A stretch of 61,623 nucleotides of DNA. It comes from Acholeplasmataceae bacterium. GTDB lineage: Bacteria > Bacillota_I > Bacilli_A > Acholeplasmatales > UBA5453. Shown one piece after another: positions 17,605 through 26,492 of this stretch (position 1 is the first letter of the stretch; every line of letters begins with the position of its first letter). The notes beneath the pieces are model-generated. The model made no database searches, had not been told where the DNA came from, and saw only the letters and a list, made by a program, of their open reading frames with translations. The stretch covers positions 1-61,623 of the forward strand of contig DUQU01000018.1 of the NCBI GenBank assembly GCA_012837645.1, written 5' to 3'. A program made the translations under genes and the position numbers.

Positions 17605-20600
17605 TTACCAATACCTCCTTCTCGTAAATGAACTCGATTCATCTACAAGCGACTTATTAACTTCATTTTCGCCAGTTTCCGCGTCGATAAGTTCAACGTA
17701 TAATCCTAACGACTGTAATTCTCTAATTAAGACTCTAAAAGATTCTGGAATATGAGAATCCGGTATTTCTTTACCATCAGTAATTGCTTTATAAACTCTA
17801 TTTCGACCTATTATGTCATCTGATTTAACAGTTAAAAGTTCTTTTAGAGTATGGCTCGCGCCATAAGCATACAAGGCCCAAACTTCCATTTCTCCAAATC
17901 TTTGACCACCGTTTTGAGCTTTACCACCCATCGGTTGTTGAGTAACTAAAGTATATGGTCCCACACTTCTGGAGTGGAGTTTATCATCAACCATGTGCGA
18001 TAATTTAATTAAATACATTATCCCAACATTGATTTTATTTTCAAACTTTTCTCCAGTTCTGCCATCATAGAGTGCATATTTACCATCCTCTGGCATTTTC
18101 GCTTCCTTCATAATTGCTTTTAAATCAGCAGAGTTAACGCCGTCAAAAACAGGAGTAGCGATTTTAATTCCTAAAGAATTGGCAGCCATTCCTAAATGGA
18201 CCTCTAAAACTTGACCGATATTCATTCTACTTGGAACGCCCAAAGGATTTAGCATAATATCAATTGGGGTACCGTCTTCCATATAAGGCATATCTTCTAC
18301 AGGTAATATTTTGGAAATAACACCTTTATTACCATGTCTTCCAGCCATTTTATCTCCTTCAGAGATTTTTCTTTTCTTAACAATATAAACTCTTACACTC
18401 TCATTAATACCAGGTTTTAAATCATCTCCATTAGCTTTAGAAAAATGTTGAACAGAGTGAACAATTCCCCCGCCTCCGTGAGGTACTTTCAAACTAGTAT
18501 CTCTAACTTCACGGGCTTTTTCATTAAAAATAGCTTGCAAAAGTTTTTCTTCAGGAGTAGGATCGGTGAGCCCTTTAGGAGTAATTTTACCAACTAAAAT
18601 ATCACCTTCTCTTACTTCAGTACCAGGAATAATAATTCCTCTTTCATCCAAATATTTTAACTGTTCTGTTGGAGCATTTGGAACTTCTCTCGTAATTTCT
18701 TCTTTACCTAGTTTGGTATCTCTTGATTCGATTTGATGCTCATCGATATGAACCGAAGTATAAACATCATCTTTTACTAAACGTTCGCTCATAATAATGG
18801 CGTCTTCGTAGTTATAACCTTCCCAAGTCATAAAAGCGACCATTACATTTCGGCCTAAAGCTAATTCGCCTTTTTCAGCCGAAGGACCATCCGCGATAAT
18901 TTCCCCTTTATTAACCAAATCACCAATTTTTACTAACGGTTTATGTAAAATAGCCGTATCTTGGTTGGAACGCAAAAACTGGCTTAATGGATAAGATATT
19001 TTCCTCACTTTCTCCATTTGCTTAGCCGCTCTTAGTTTTTCATAAGCCTCTATTGTAAAGTCATCTTTAAGGTCATAAATAACCTTTCCTCTGGTTGTTA
19101 CGATGTTTTCTTTTGGTTTTACTAAAACGTCAATCCTTTTAGCATCGACATATAAAACAAGACCATCTTCTTCATTAACAACGGCTGTTCCGGAGTCTTT
19201 TAAAGCACGATGTTCAACACCGGTTCCTACAATTGGTGATTCCGGAATTAAAAGCGGCACCGCTTGGCGTTGCATATTCGCTCCCATTAAAGCTCGAGAA
19301 GCATCATCATGTTCTAAAAACGGTATCGTTGCAGTCGCTACTGAAACTAACTGTTTTGGAGAAACGTCAATAAAAGCAATTTCATTTTTAGGGAAAACAT
19401 TAGTCGCCCCCATCAATCGACCAACAACCATCTCTTCTGTAAATCTTCCTTCTTCATCCAAAGGAGTATTAGCAGAAGCAATAATATAATTTTGTTCATC
19501 TAATGCTGTTAAATAAACAAGTTCATCAGAAACATATTTTTCTTTATTTTCATTTTCTTTAATTTTCAAATATGGCGTTTGAATGAAACCATACTCATCA
19601 ACTTTAGCATAAGTTGAAAGTGAACTAATTAATCCAATTGAAGGACCTTCTGGCGTTTCAATAGGACAAATTCTTCCATAGTGAGACTCATGAACGTCTC
19701 TTACTTCAACACCCGCTCTATCACGCGCTAATCCACCAACTCCCAAAGCAGAGATTCTTCTTTTTTGTGTCAATTCAGCTAAAGGATTAATTTGATCCAT
19801 AAATTGGGATAACTGCGAAGAACCAAAAAACTCTTTAAGTGAAGCAGTCAAAGGTTTAATGTTAATTAAACTTTGAGGAGTCGCTTCATGAACATCAGCA
19901 GTTGACATTCTATCTTTAATATTTTTTTCTAATTTCGCTAAACCAATTCTAAATTGATTTTTAATCAACTCTCCAATTAAACGTAAACGACGGTTCGACA
20001 AATGATCAATATCATCAACAATACCAACGCCATCATATAAATTAAGATAATAACTAATGGTCGCGATGATGTCAGAAACTGAAATATACAACCTTTTTTC
20101 ATTAGAATCATGACCTAAGATTTCAATCGTCTCATTAACACCTTTTTCATTAGTAACTTTAACAGCCACTCTTTCCACGAAAACATTTCTTCGATAAGCT
20201 TCTTTAAGATAAAAAGCATCTTTTTTGCCAGAAACTAAAAAATATTTAATAACATTTTCATCCAACTTGTTGCGAACCATTTGTAATTCCAACAAATTAT
20301 CTTCTGTAATTTCATGACCTAAATAAATCAAAGGCTTAATACCTTCTTGATCCTTTTTTAAATCCTTTAAGATTTCAATATCGGCTTTAGCGTAAATAGC
20401 AGTATATTTTAAATCTCCATAATTAGATAACGAATCTTTATTTTCATAAATTGTAAAGAAAACTTCATCATCAACGATAGTACCTTCTTTAAAAAGCGTA
20501 TCACCATTTATTAAAACAATATCATTAGTAATGAATGTTGTTAAATAACGCAATGATTCGTGCGACAAACCATTTCTTTCTTGAAGAAGAGTATGTCTAA

Positions 20601-22038
20601 TTTCTGGTGTTAAAGTTGTTCCTTTAGTAACGATTATTTCTCCAGTAAGGTGATTAATGATGTCTTCTTCTATTTTTATATTTTTCTTATATTTAAGAGG
20701 CTTTTCATTTGACTTACCATATAAAGCAACTAAAATCGCTGTTTTATTAGGGTCGCTTACAAAATGTTCGCCCGATTCATTTTCTTCAAGAAAAATAATT
20801 CTTTCTTTCAAATAGTTAATTTGTTCGCGAATGCTTGCAGTAATTTTAGCACCTTTTTCTACCAAAATAGCTGCTTGTTTACTTTCGGTTGGCAAATAAT
20901 AAATTGTTTCATGAGCATATTGTTCATGTAAATCACTTGTTTTAATACCAAAAATGGCTGTTTCTGTTTCATTTTGAAGCGACAATTCTTTCGCTAAAAC
21001 TTGTACTCTAATCGCGTCTTTGTTATCTTCTAAAACTTTTATCGAATCTAAGTTAACAACATCGCCTTTTTTAATTATTACTTCTTTAGTTTGGGGATTA
21101 ACAATATTATCTGCGTAAGTATAAACATCAGGCCTAATTGTATATGGTATCCCTTGAGCAATTTGCCGTAAACGATGAATTACGTCTAATTTTTGTTTAT
21201 ATTTAAAACGTCCAACTTTTTCTAAATCATACCTGCGAGGGTCGAATAAGCGAGAACGAATAAAATCTTTAGCTGCTTCGACAGGTATCTTTTCACCTTG
21301 TCGCATTTTTGAATATAATTCTTCAACAGCTGTATTTGTCGATAATACGCCATCTTTCTCGTCTTTCAACATCGTTTCCATCAATAATGTTTTACTAGAC
21401 GGGAATAACCGTAAAATTTCGCTTGGACCGCTAAAACCTAAAACTTGTATTAAAGTGGTTAAAGTAACTTTCTTAGAACGATCAAGCTTTCCATAAATAA
21501 TGTTTTTCGCTCCCATTTCATATTCCAACCATGAACCTCTTGTAGGAATAACTTGAGCTAAATAATGCATCCTATTTGTCTTTTTATCAAACTCACTTGT
21601 AAAATAAACACCACTAGAACGGATTATTTGAGAAACAATTACCCTTTCAGCACCATTGACAATAAAAGTACCTGTTGGTGTCATAAATTGCAAATCACCC
21701 ATAAAAAGTTGTTTTTCAACAACTTCTCCTGTTTTTATCTTTTCTAATCTCACTGTTACAAACAGTGGTTTTGCGTAACTAACATCACGCTTTTTTGACT
21801 CCATGACTGAATATTTAGGTGGTTTAAAATAATGATTAGAAAAATAAAGCTTATACTCACCGTTATATGATTCAATCGGTGACAAATCATCAAACAACTC
21901 CTTTAAACCCTCATTTGCAAACCACTCAAAAGAGGCGGTTTGTATTTCAATCAAATTTGGTAAATCAATATCATAACGCATTTTGGAATAATTGCGTCTT
22001 TGTGCTTTTTTACCATATTGCACAGTATGATACGCCAT
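17605..22038 (-). CDS. rpoB: RNA polymerase beta subunit with enlarged lobe region
   Basis: The 1477-residue protein is longer than B. subtilis RpoB (about 1190). Conserved parts include FIVNGAERVIVSQ, FFGSSQLSQFMDQ (737-749), the KRRISALG region, ETPEGPSIGLI and the C-terminal GQRFGEMEVWAL. The extra length lies mainly between FDPRRYDL (266-272) and DIIATISYYLNLYDGVG (656-672), where a motif of the form I-x-KG-x-x-L recurs at about 320, 392, 468 and 515. The rifampicin pocket has Gln758 where E. coli has His526. It is the first gene of rpoBC, with its own promoter. Confidence 0.97.
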   Translation of the reverse strand: MAYHTVQYGKKAQRRNYSKMRYDIDLPNLIEIQTASFEWFANEGLKELFDDLSPIESYNGEYKLYFSNHYFKPPKYSVMESKKRDVSYAKPLFVTVRLEKIKTGEVVEKQLFMGDLQFMTPTGTFIVNGAERVIVSQIIRSSGVYFTSEFDKKTNRMHYLAQVIPTRGSWLEYEMGAKNIIYGKLDRSKKVTLTTLIQVLGFSGPSEILRLFPSSKTLLMETMLKDEKDGVLSTNTAVEELYSKMRQGEKIPVEAAKDFIRSRLFDPRRYDLEKVGRFKYKQKLDVIHRLRQIAQGIPYTIRPDVYTYADNIVNPQTKEVIIKKGDVVNLDSIKVLEDNKDAIRVQVLAKELSLQNETETAIFGIKTSDLHEQYAHETIYYLPTESKQAAILVEKGAKITASIREQINYLKERIIFLEENESGEHFVSDPNKTAILVALYGKSNEKPLKYKKNIKIEEDIINHLTGEIIVTKGTTLTPEIRHTLLQERNGLSHESLRYLTTFITNDIVLINGDTLFKEGTIVDDEVFFTIYENKDSLSNYGDLKYTAIYAKADIEILKDLKKDQEGIKPLIYLGHEITEDNLLELQMVRNKLDENVIKYFLVSGKKDAFYLKEAYRRNVFVERVAVKVTNEKGVNETIEILGHDSNEKRLYISVSDIIATISYYLNLYDGVGIVDDIDHLSNRRLRLIGELIKNQFRIGLAKLEKNIKDRMSTADVHEATPQSLINIKPLTASLKEFFGSSQLSQFMDQINPLAELTQKRRISALGVGGLARDRAGVEVRDVHESHYGRICPIETPEGPSIGLISSLSTYAKVDEYGFIQTPYLKIKENENKEKYVSDELVYLTALDEQNYIIASANTPLDEEGRFTEEMVVGRLMGATNVFPKNEIAFIDVSPKQLVSVATATIPFLEHDDASRALMGANMQRQAVPLLIPESPIVGTGVEHRALKDSGTAVVNEEDGLVLYVDAKRIDVLVKPKENIVTTRGKVIYDLKDDFTIEAYEKLRAAKQMEKVRKISYPLSQFLRSNQDTAILHKPLVKIGDLVNKGEIIADGPSAEKGELALGRNVMVAFMTWEGYNYEDAIIMSERLVKDDVYTSVHIDEHQIESRDTKLGKEEITREVPNAPTEQLKYLDERGIIIPGTEVREGDILVGKITPKGLTDPTPEEKLLQAIFNEKAREVRDTSLKVPHGGGGIVHSVQHFSKANGDDLKPGINESVRVYIVKKRKISEGDKMAGRHGNKGVISKILPVEDMPYMEDGTPIDIMLNPLGVPSRMNIGQVLEVHLGMAANSLGIKIATPVFDGVNSADLKAIMKEAKMPEDGKYALYDGRTGEKFENKINVGIMYLIKLSHMVDDKLHSRSVGPYTLVTQQPMGGKAQNGGQRFGEMEVWALYAYGASHTLKELLTVKSDDIIGRNRVYKAITDGKEIPDSHIPESFRVLIRELQSLGLYVELIDAETGENEVNKSLVDESSSFTRRRYW

Positions 22039-22118
22039 AAATTCACACTCCTAAACTTAATAAATTCACTTTTAATACCCACATTTACGCAAAATAAAAC
22101 GAATATATGCAATTAAAC

Positions 22119-22147
22119 ATTCTATAACAATTTTGTCAATATGTCAA
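22119..22147 (-). promoter_or_regulatory. rpoBC promoter
   Basis: On the minus strand, -35 TTGACA (22147-22142), 17 bases, -10 TAGAAT (22124-22119). It lies just beyond the end of the rsmC-like gene. A second TTGACA 8 bases downstream has no matching -10. Confidence 0.85.
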
Positions 22148-22155
22148 TCTAATTT

Positions 22156-22749
22156 TCATTGTTTTTCCGCTTTAATGACATAATAACCTTTATTTCTTTT
22201 AACAATCATCACTTTTTTGTAAATCGTCTTTAAATATTTCAAATGAGACAAAGCTCCATGCTTCTTTTTAATCACCAAATAAAAGCTTCCTTTTTCAGTT
22301 AAATGTGAAAATGTTTCTAAATACAAATTAAAAATCGTTTCTTTACCTGCTTTAATAGGTGGATTCAAAGTAATTAAATCAAATTTACCTGAAATTTTTT
22401 GATATCCATCTGAAACAAATACGGTGCTTTCTAAAGACATTCTTTTAGCGTTTTCCCTAGTTAATTCAACCGCTCTAAGATTGATATCAGTTTGAGTAAG
22501 TTCAATAAAGGCATACTTGCTTTTTAAAGCAAGACCAATAACTCCATATCCACACCCTAAATCAAGCACGTTTTTAACTTCAGCATCTAACTCAAGCGCT
22601 TCAATCAAAGTAATCGTTCCATAATCAAAATGCTTGTATGAAAAGATTCCCTCATCAGTAACAAGCTCATATCTTACGCCATCAATAATACCAGAGACGA
22701 GATAGTTTCTGCGCTCTTTATTTGGATCATAAACAAAGTAATGACTCAT
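22156..22749 (-). CDS. rsmC: RsmC-type class I SAM-dependent methyltransferase (YbxB family)
   Basis: The 197-residue protein has a SAM-binding motif VLDLGCGYGVIGLAL (near residues 62-76) and the catalytic LNPPIKAGKE motif typical of guanine-N2 rRNA methyltransferases such as RsmC, which modifies 16S rRNA. It is a single-domain form, like B. subtilis YbxB, rather than the two-domain E. coli RsmC. Its position between rplL and rpoB is the conserved Firmicutes position. It lies after a hairpin that may partly end the rplJ-rplL transcript. Confidence 0.85.
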   Translation of the reverse strand: MSHYFVYDPNKERRNYLVSGIIDGVRYELVTDEGIFSYKHFDYGTITLIEALELDAEVKNVLDLGCGYGVIGLALKSKYAFIELTQTDINLRAVELTRENAKRMSLESTVFVSDGYQKISGKFDLITLNPPIKAGKETIFNLYLETFSHLTEKGSFYLVIKKKHGALSHLKYLKTIYKKVMIVKRNKGYYVIKAEKQ

Positions 22750-22763
22750 TATTATTACATGCC

Positions 22764-22791
22764 TAAAAACCTGAGACCTGCCCAGGTTTTA
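22764..22791 (-). terminator. Attenuator-like hairpin between rplL and rsmC
   Basis: Minus-strand AAAACCTG and CAGGTTTTT form a stem around a 9-base loop; the T-run is short (five). It may reduce read-through from rplJ-rplL into the rsmC-like gene. Confidence 0.65.
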
Positions 22792-22804
22792 TAATAAGCA
22801 ATCT

Positions 22805-23179
22805 TTATTTTATTGCAATAGTTGCACCAACTGCTTCTAGTGCTTCTTTAGCTGCATCGGCATCAGACTTGTTAACTTTTTCTTTAATAACACCGTCGGG
22901 TGTTTCGGTTAATTTCTTAGCATCTGCTAGACCAAGTCCTGTTAATTCTCTTACAGTTTTAATAACTTGAATTTTCTTGTCGCCAAATGATTTGATTACG
23001 ACTGTAAATTCTGTTTGTTCTTCTTCTTCATCAGCTCCTGGGCCAGCTTGTGGTGCTGCTGATACTGCCGTTGGATCGATTCCAAATTCTTCTTTTAATC
23101 CATCTACCAATTCTTTAATTTCTAAAATTGTCATTTCTTTTAATGCTTCAACAAATTGTTCTTTAGTTAGTTTCGCCAT
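22805..23179 (-). CDS. rplL: 50S ribosomal protein L7/L12
   Basis: The 124-residue protein begins MAKLTKEQFVEALKEMTILE (N-terminal dimer domain), has an Ala/Gly/Glu-rich hinge (about 38-55) and a C-terminal domain with FTVVIKSFGDKKIQVIKTV and KLTETPDGVIKEKV. It forms the flexible stalk that recruits translation GTPases. I chose ATG 23179 over an earlier in-frame start because AAGGAG precedes it at a suitable distance. It overlaps the rplJ end by 17 bases. Confidence 0.97.
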   Translation of the reverse strand: MAKLTKEQFVEALKEMTILEIKELVDGLKEEFGIDPTAVSAAPQAGPGADEEEEQTEFTVVIKSFGDKKIQVIKTVRELTGLGLADAKKLTETPDGVIKEKVNKSDADAAKEALEAVGATIAIK

Positions 23180-23681
23180 TTTCTTCCACTCCTTCTTGTT
23201 CTGTTGCAATCATATTAAGACCGATTGCTAATTCTCTAATTGGCATTAATAATCCTGCTGCTAATTGTGTTAATAATGTCTCGTATGATGGTAATGTTGC
23301 TAAGGCAATTATTTCATCATAAGTTGCTTCTTTTCCTTCTATTACACCGGCTTTTAATTTTACTCTACGGTTTGTTTTTGCAAACTCGTAAACTATTTTT
23401 GCTGGTGCTATTACATCTTCATAACTAAATACCATCACCTTTTTGCCTTTAAACTCTAACGCTGTCTCTTCATAACCAGCCAATATTAAAGCTCTTCTTG
23501 CAATATTGTTTTTGTATATAGTCATTTCGCATCCTTGTTCATGCAATTTAACTCTTAAGTCAGTCGATTGCTTCACTGTCATACCGCCATCATCAAAGGC
23601 AACGATCGTTTTTGCCTCTAAAATCTTTTCTTTTAAAGCTTCAACAGCAGATGCTTTCCTTTTGATTGCTTTTCTTTCCAT
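23163..23681 (-). CDS. rplJ: 50S ribosomal protein L10
   Basis: The 172-residue protein begins MERKAIKRKASAVEALKEKI and includes the rRNA-binding domain (VAFDDGGMTVKQSTDLRVKL, cited by its ends) and the C-terminal helix that binds L7/L12 dimers. The ATG at 23681 is supported by GGAGG 5 bases upstream; the longer TTG start overlaps that site. The upstream sequence is an L10 leader with a terminator-like hairpin, so it is probably autoregulated by the L10-L12 complex. Confidence 0.97.
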   Translation of the reverse strand: MERKAIKRKASAVEALKEKILEAKTIVAFDDGGMTVKQSTDLRVKLHEQGCEMTIYKNNIARRALILAGYEETALEFKGKKVMVFSYEDVIAPAKIVYEFAKTNRRVKLKAGVIEGKEATYDEIIALATLPSYETLLTQLAAGLLMPIRELAIGLNMIATEQEGVEENGETN

Positions 23682-23696
23682 CTTTTCCTCCAAATT

Positions 23697-23788
23697 AAAA
23701 CCCTCACAGAAGACAAAGAGGGTTAAAAATTTATTATTTATAATCCTCGGTAGATATTAAGGGTATTCCCGCCTACTGTCTTAGGGTC
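23697..23788 (-). promoter_or_regulatory. L10 leader with attenuator hairpin
   Basis: The minus-strand RNA contains CCTAAGACAGTAGGCGGG, then CTTAATATCTACCGAGGA, the conserved L10-binding signature of rplJ leaders. It is followed by AACCCTC and GAGGGTT with a T-rich tail (23699-23724), an intrinsic terminator-like stem. This matches the known L10 leader arrangement in Firmicutes. Confidence 0.88.
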
Positions 23789-23812
23789 AATATTTAATTA
23801 AATTACTATTTC

Positions 23813-24505
23813 TTAGGCCTTTAAAGATTCTTCATCGAGACGAATACCTGGGCTCATAGTTGCAGAAACCGCTACGTTTCTTACAAATACACCTTTCACT
23901 GTTGAGGGTCTTAAAGAAACCATTAGTCTATAAAGTGTTTGAGCATTTTCCGTTAACTTTTCATTGCTAAAGGAAACCTTACCAATTGGTAAATGGATAT
24001 TTCCAACTTTATCAACTCGGTATTCCACTTTACCTGCTTTAATTTCTTTTACCGCTGTAGCTACTTCGGTTGTAACTGTTCCTGTTTTAGGGTTAGGCAT
24101 TAATCCTTTTGGTCCTAATACTCTTCCTAATCGACCTAATTGCGCCATCATATCTGGAGTGGCTACTAAAACATCAAACTCAAACCAACCTCCTGCGATT
24201 TTATCTAATAAATCTTGTTCACCAACATGATCGGCTCCAGCTTCTTCAGCCTCTTTAGCCTTTTCACCTTTTGCAACAACCGCAACTCTTAATGTCCTTC
24301 CAGTTCCGTGTGGTAAAACTACTGCACCACGCAAATTTTGTTCGGCTCTTCTCGGATTTAAGTTTAAGCGAATTGCCATTTCTACTGTCGCATCAAAATT
24401 AACTGTGGAAACTTTTTTTAATAGTTCGAAAGCTTCATTAGTAGGATAGCGCTTTGCTCTATCAATTAATTTAAATGCCTCTTGATATTTTTTTCCTCTT
24501 TTCAT
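23813..24505 (-). CDS. rplA: 50S ribosomal protein L1
   Basis: The 230-residue protein begins [20 protein letters not shown] and carries the L1 core [20 protein letters not shown] and [14 protein letters not shown] (cited by segments). L1 forms the mobile stalk that helps release of deacylated tRNA from the E site and acts as a translational repressor. A likely L1-binding hairpin lies directly upstream, between rplK and rplA. AGGAGG precedes the ATG. Confidence 0.98.
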   Translation of the reverse strand: MKRGKKYQEAFKLIDRAKRYPTNEAFELLKKVSTVNFDATVEMAIRLNLNPRRAEQNLRGAVVLPHGTGRTLRVAVVAKGEKAKEAEEAGADHVGEQDLLDKIAGGWFEFDVLVATPDMMAQLGRLGRVLGPKGLMPNPKTGTVTTEVATAVKEIKAGKVEYRVDKVGNIHLPIGKVSFSNEKLTENAQTLYRLMVSLRPSTVKGVFVRNVAVSATMSPGIRLDEESLKA

Positions 24506-24520
24506 TTTTTCCTCCTAAAA

Positions 24521-24547
24521 TGTGGTCTAGCGGGATATCCTCCCACA
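24521..24547 (-). promoter_or_regulatory. Putative L1-binding mRNA hairpin between rplK and rplA
   Basis: The minus-strand RNA reads TGTGGGAGGATATCCCGCT then AGACCACA. TGTGG pairs with CCACA, and GGGA with CCC, leaving an asymmetric loop like the L1-binding site of 23S rRNA. L1 binding to such mimics near rplK and rplA is established in bacteria. It was identified here by eye. Confidence 0.7.
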
Positions 24548-24558
24548 ATTTAGACTTG

Positions 24559-24981
24559 TTACTTAACAGTAACTCCCATGTTTTTACATGTTCCTCTAAT
24601 AATCTCCATCGCTTCCTTAACATCATAAGCGTTTAAATCTGGCATTTTCATCGTCGCAATCTCTTTTAATTGCTCTTCTGTAATGGAACCAACCTTTTCT
24701 GTTAAAGGATTTCCAGCTCCTTTTGTAATGCCAGCTGCTTTTTTAATTAAGTCACTTGCTGGAGGTGTTTTTGTAATAAACGAAAATGAACGATCATCAT
24801 AAACAGATATTACAACTGGAACAATATAACCCATTTGGTCTTTTGTTCTTTCGTTAAACTGAGAACAGAATTGAGAAATATTAACGCCTGCTTGACCTAA
24901 TGCTGGTCCCACAGGAGGTGCTGGATTAGCTTTTCCGCCTTCTATTTGCATTTTAACTTCTTTAACTACTTTTTTTGCCAT
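24559..24981 (-). CDS. rplK: 50S ribosomal protein L11
   Basis: The 140-residue protein begins [20 protein letters not shown] and has the L11 signature ([16 protein letters not shown]) and the C-terminal rRNA-binding domain ([15 protein letters not shown]). It forms part of the GTPase-associated centre. The ATG at 24981 lies 9 bases after GGAGG; an earlier in-frame ATG touches the ribosome binding site and was not chosen. It begins the rplK-rplA-rplJ-rplL group behind its own promoter. Confidence 0.98.
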   Translation of the reverse strand: MAKKVVKEVKMQIEGGKANPAPPVGPALGQAGVNISQFCSQFNERTKDQMGYIVPVVISVYDDRSFSFITKTPPASDLIKKAAGITKGAGNPLTEKVGSITEEQLKEIATMKMPDLNAYDVKEAMEIIRGTCKNMGVTVK

Positions 24982-25063
24982 TAGATACATCCTCCTTTTT
25001 TGCTAGGTTTGTGGTAAACGAATTTGCATTCTGCCACTCTAGTGCATCTATACACGCTTAATA

Positions 25064-25092
25064 ATGTTACCAAATCCAAACTACTTTGTCAA
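25064..25092 (-). promoter_or_regulatory. rplK promoter
   Basis: On the minus strand, -35 TTGACA (25092-25087), 17 bases, -10 TAACAT (25069-25064). The leader of about 75 bases contains GTGG and CCAC segments that could pair. Confidence 0.8.
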
Positions 25093-25102
25093 TTGTTTTT
25101 TT

Positions 25103-25507
25103 TCAACCCTCAGTTTCCTTTTCCACGATAGTTGCCAGAGCCGTTAATTTATCAATAAACGCTTTAACATTTTCGCTTTGTTTTGGTGCTCCTTTAACGC
25201 GATAAAAATAATTGAAAACAAAATATTTATCGTCTTCGAATATCAATTTAAGATAATGATTTTTGAAATGATATTTCCCCATTTCAATTCCTCTTATCTC
25301 GCTAAATTTAAATTGATGCTTATAGTCATATTTAGGTCTAAATATTCCTTCAAAAATAAATAAATAAAATTCTTCTTCGTTAAAACTAATTATCGTTTCA
25401 GGAAAACCAGCAATGATTCCGCCATCATTAGGAAGAATGCCTGCTTTAAAAGTCTTTTCTAATAATTCTTCAGTTTTTAATTGTGTTAACAATTTTAAAT
25501 AACTCAT
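25103..25507 (-). CDS. Uncharacterised 134-residue protein between nusG and rplK
   Basis: I do not recognise this protein. It is soluble, with no signal peptide or membrane segment. The N-terminal 35 residues look helical, and residues about 40-110 alternate aromatic and charged residues (EEFYLFIFEGIF, KYFVFNYFYRV) in a pattern that would fit a PH-like beta-barrel. A Lys/Glu-rich C-terminal helix follows. It lies 23 bases after nusG and just before the rplK promoter, where Firmicutes normally have no gene. The ATG has AGGT upstream. It probably rides on the rpmG-secE-nusG transcript. Confidence 0.7.
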   Translation of the reverse strand: MSYLKLLTQLKTEELLEKTFKAGILPNDGGIIAGFPETIISFNEEEFYLFIFEGIFRPKYDYKHQFKFSEIRGIEMGKYHFKNHYLKLIFEDDKYFVFNYFYRVKGAPKQSENVKAFIDKLTALATIVEKETEG

Positions 25508-25530
25508 CTTTACCTCAGAAAAAAAGAGAA

Positions 25531-26082
25531 TTACTTCTCCTTTATATCAACAAATTTCAGTTCTGTTGGCGTTCCTCGCCCAAAAACTTCGATATTAACT
25601 AATACTGTTTCTTTTTGATTATCAAAAGAAAGCACTTCACCTTTAAATCCGGTAAAAGGTCCATTGATGATTTCCACCATTTCTCCAATCTCATATTTGA
25701 AGGTTGGTTTTTCGATCACACCAATTTGTAGTAAAATTTGATTCATTTCCTCTGCAGGCATCGGTACTGGTTTAGTTCTTCCGCCTGATGAGCCTAAGAA
25801 GCCAGTCACTTGAGGTGTATTTCTTATTACGTGCCAAGATTCATCAGTGATGATCAGTTCTACGAAAACATAACCAGGATAAATCTTTTTGATTTTAGTA
25901 ATTGTTTCTTCTTCGCCTTTGGCATTGATCTTCTTTTCAATGACAGTTTCTTCGGGAATTAAGACATTAAAAATTAAAGATTGCATCCCCATTGATTCAA
26001 TTCTTCGCTCGATATCTTGTTTTACTGAATCTTCAGAACCTGAATAGGTTTGAACAACATACCATCTTTTTTTATCGCTCAT
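25531..26082 (-). CDS. nusG: Transcription termination/antitermination factor NusG
   Basis: The 183-residue protein begins MSDKKRWYVVQTYSGSEDSV and has the NGN domain, with the conserved YPGYVFVELIITDESWHVIRN (cited by its ends) and GFLGSSGG, and a C-terminal KOW domain (EMVEIINGPFTGFKGEVLS). NusG binds RNA polymerase and modulates pausing and termination, and couples transcription to translation. The ATG overlaps the end of secE by four bases. The order secE-nusG is standard. Confidence 0.98.
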   Translation of the reverse strand: MSDKKRWYVVQTYSGSEDSVKQDIERRIESMGMQSLIFNVLIPEETVIEKKINAKGEEETITKIKKIYPGYVFVELIITDESWHVIRNTPQVTGFLGSSGGRTKPVPMPAEEMNQILLQIGVIEKPTFKYEIGEMVEIINGPFTGFKGEVLSFDNQKETVLVNIEVFGRGTPTELKFVDIKEK

Positions 26083-26483
26083 AAACTACCAATTACTAAT
26101 TGAATTAAATAATCAAAACCAGTAAATATTAAAGCGAACAAAATTACAAAAATAAATACTTTAATAATGGCGTCGATTGAGGTTTTAAAATCTGCCCAAG
26201 CAATCTTATTAAATTCTGGAATTGCTTGTGCGTAAAAAGGAAAAGCAACCAATAAAATACCAATTATTGAAATACTAAATAATACCCAGGCAAAAACTTT
26301 CGGAAAAGAACCTATTAAAGGAAAAGACTCCCTTACTTCTAAAGTTCCATTAACGATCATTAGTGAAAACGCTAAAGCTAAGCTTGCTAAAATCGCTAAT
26401 AAAATATTCTCCCATTTATACTCTGTTTTTAAAACTTCTAAAATCTTTGATGTTTTATCCGTTCTTTTTTGTTTAATCGCCAT
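26079..26483 (-). CDS. secE: Preprotein translocase subunit SecE, three-helix form
   Basis: The canonical SecE part is the C-terminal half: the amphipathic PEFNKIAWADFKTSIDA followed by a membrane helix at about 107-130. In front lie two more membrane helices (about 27-44 and 63-83), giving 134 residues, like the three-helix E. coli form and unlike the single-helix SecE of about 60 residues usual in Firmicutes. SecE clamps SecY in the export channel. It is between rpmG and nusG, the standard place. Confidence 0.9.
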   Translation of the reverse strand: MAIKQKRTDKTSKILEVLKTEYKWENILLAILASLALAFSLMIVNGTLEVRESFPLIGSFPKVFAWVLFSISIIGILLVAFPFYAQAIPEFNKIAWADFKTSIDAIIKVFIFVILFALIFTGFDYLIQLVIGSL

Positions 26484-26492
26484 AACAGCCTC

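Noticed and set aside
19103-19489. 128-residue plus-strand frame inside rpoB
   Set aside because: It lies wholly antisense to a conserved part of rpoB, has no promoter or ribosome binding site, and its composition follows from the rpoB codons.
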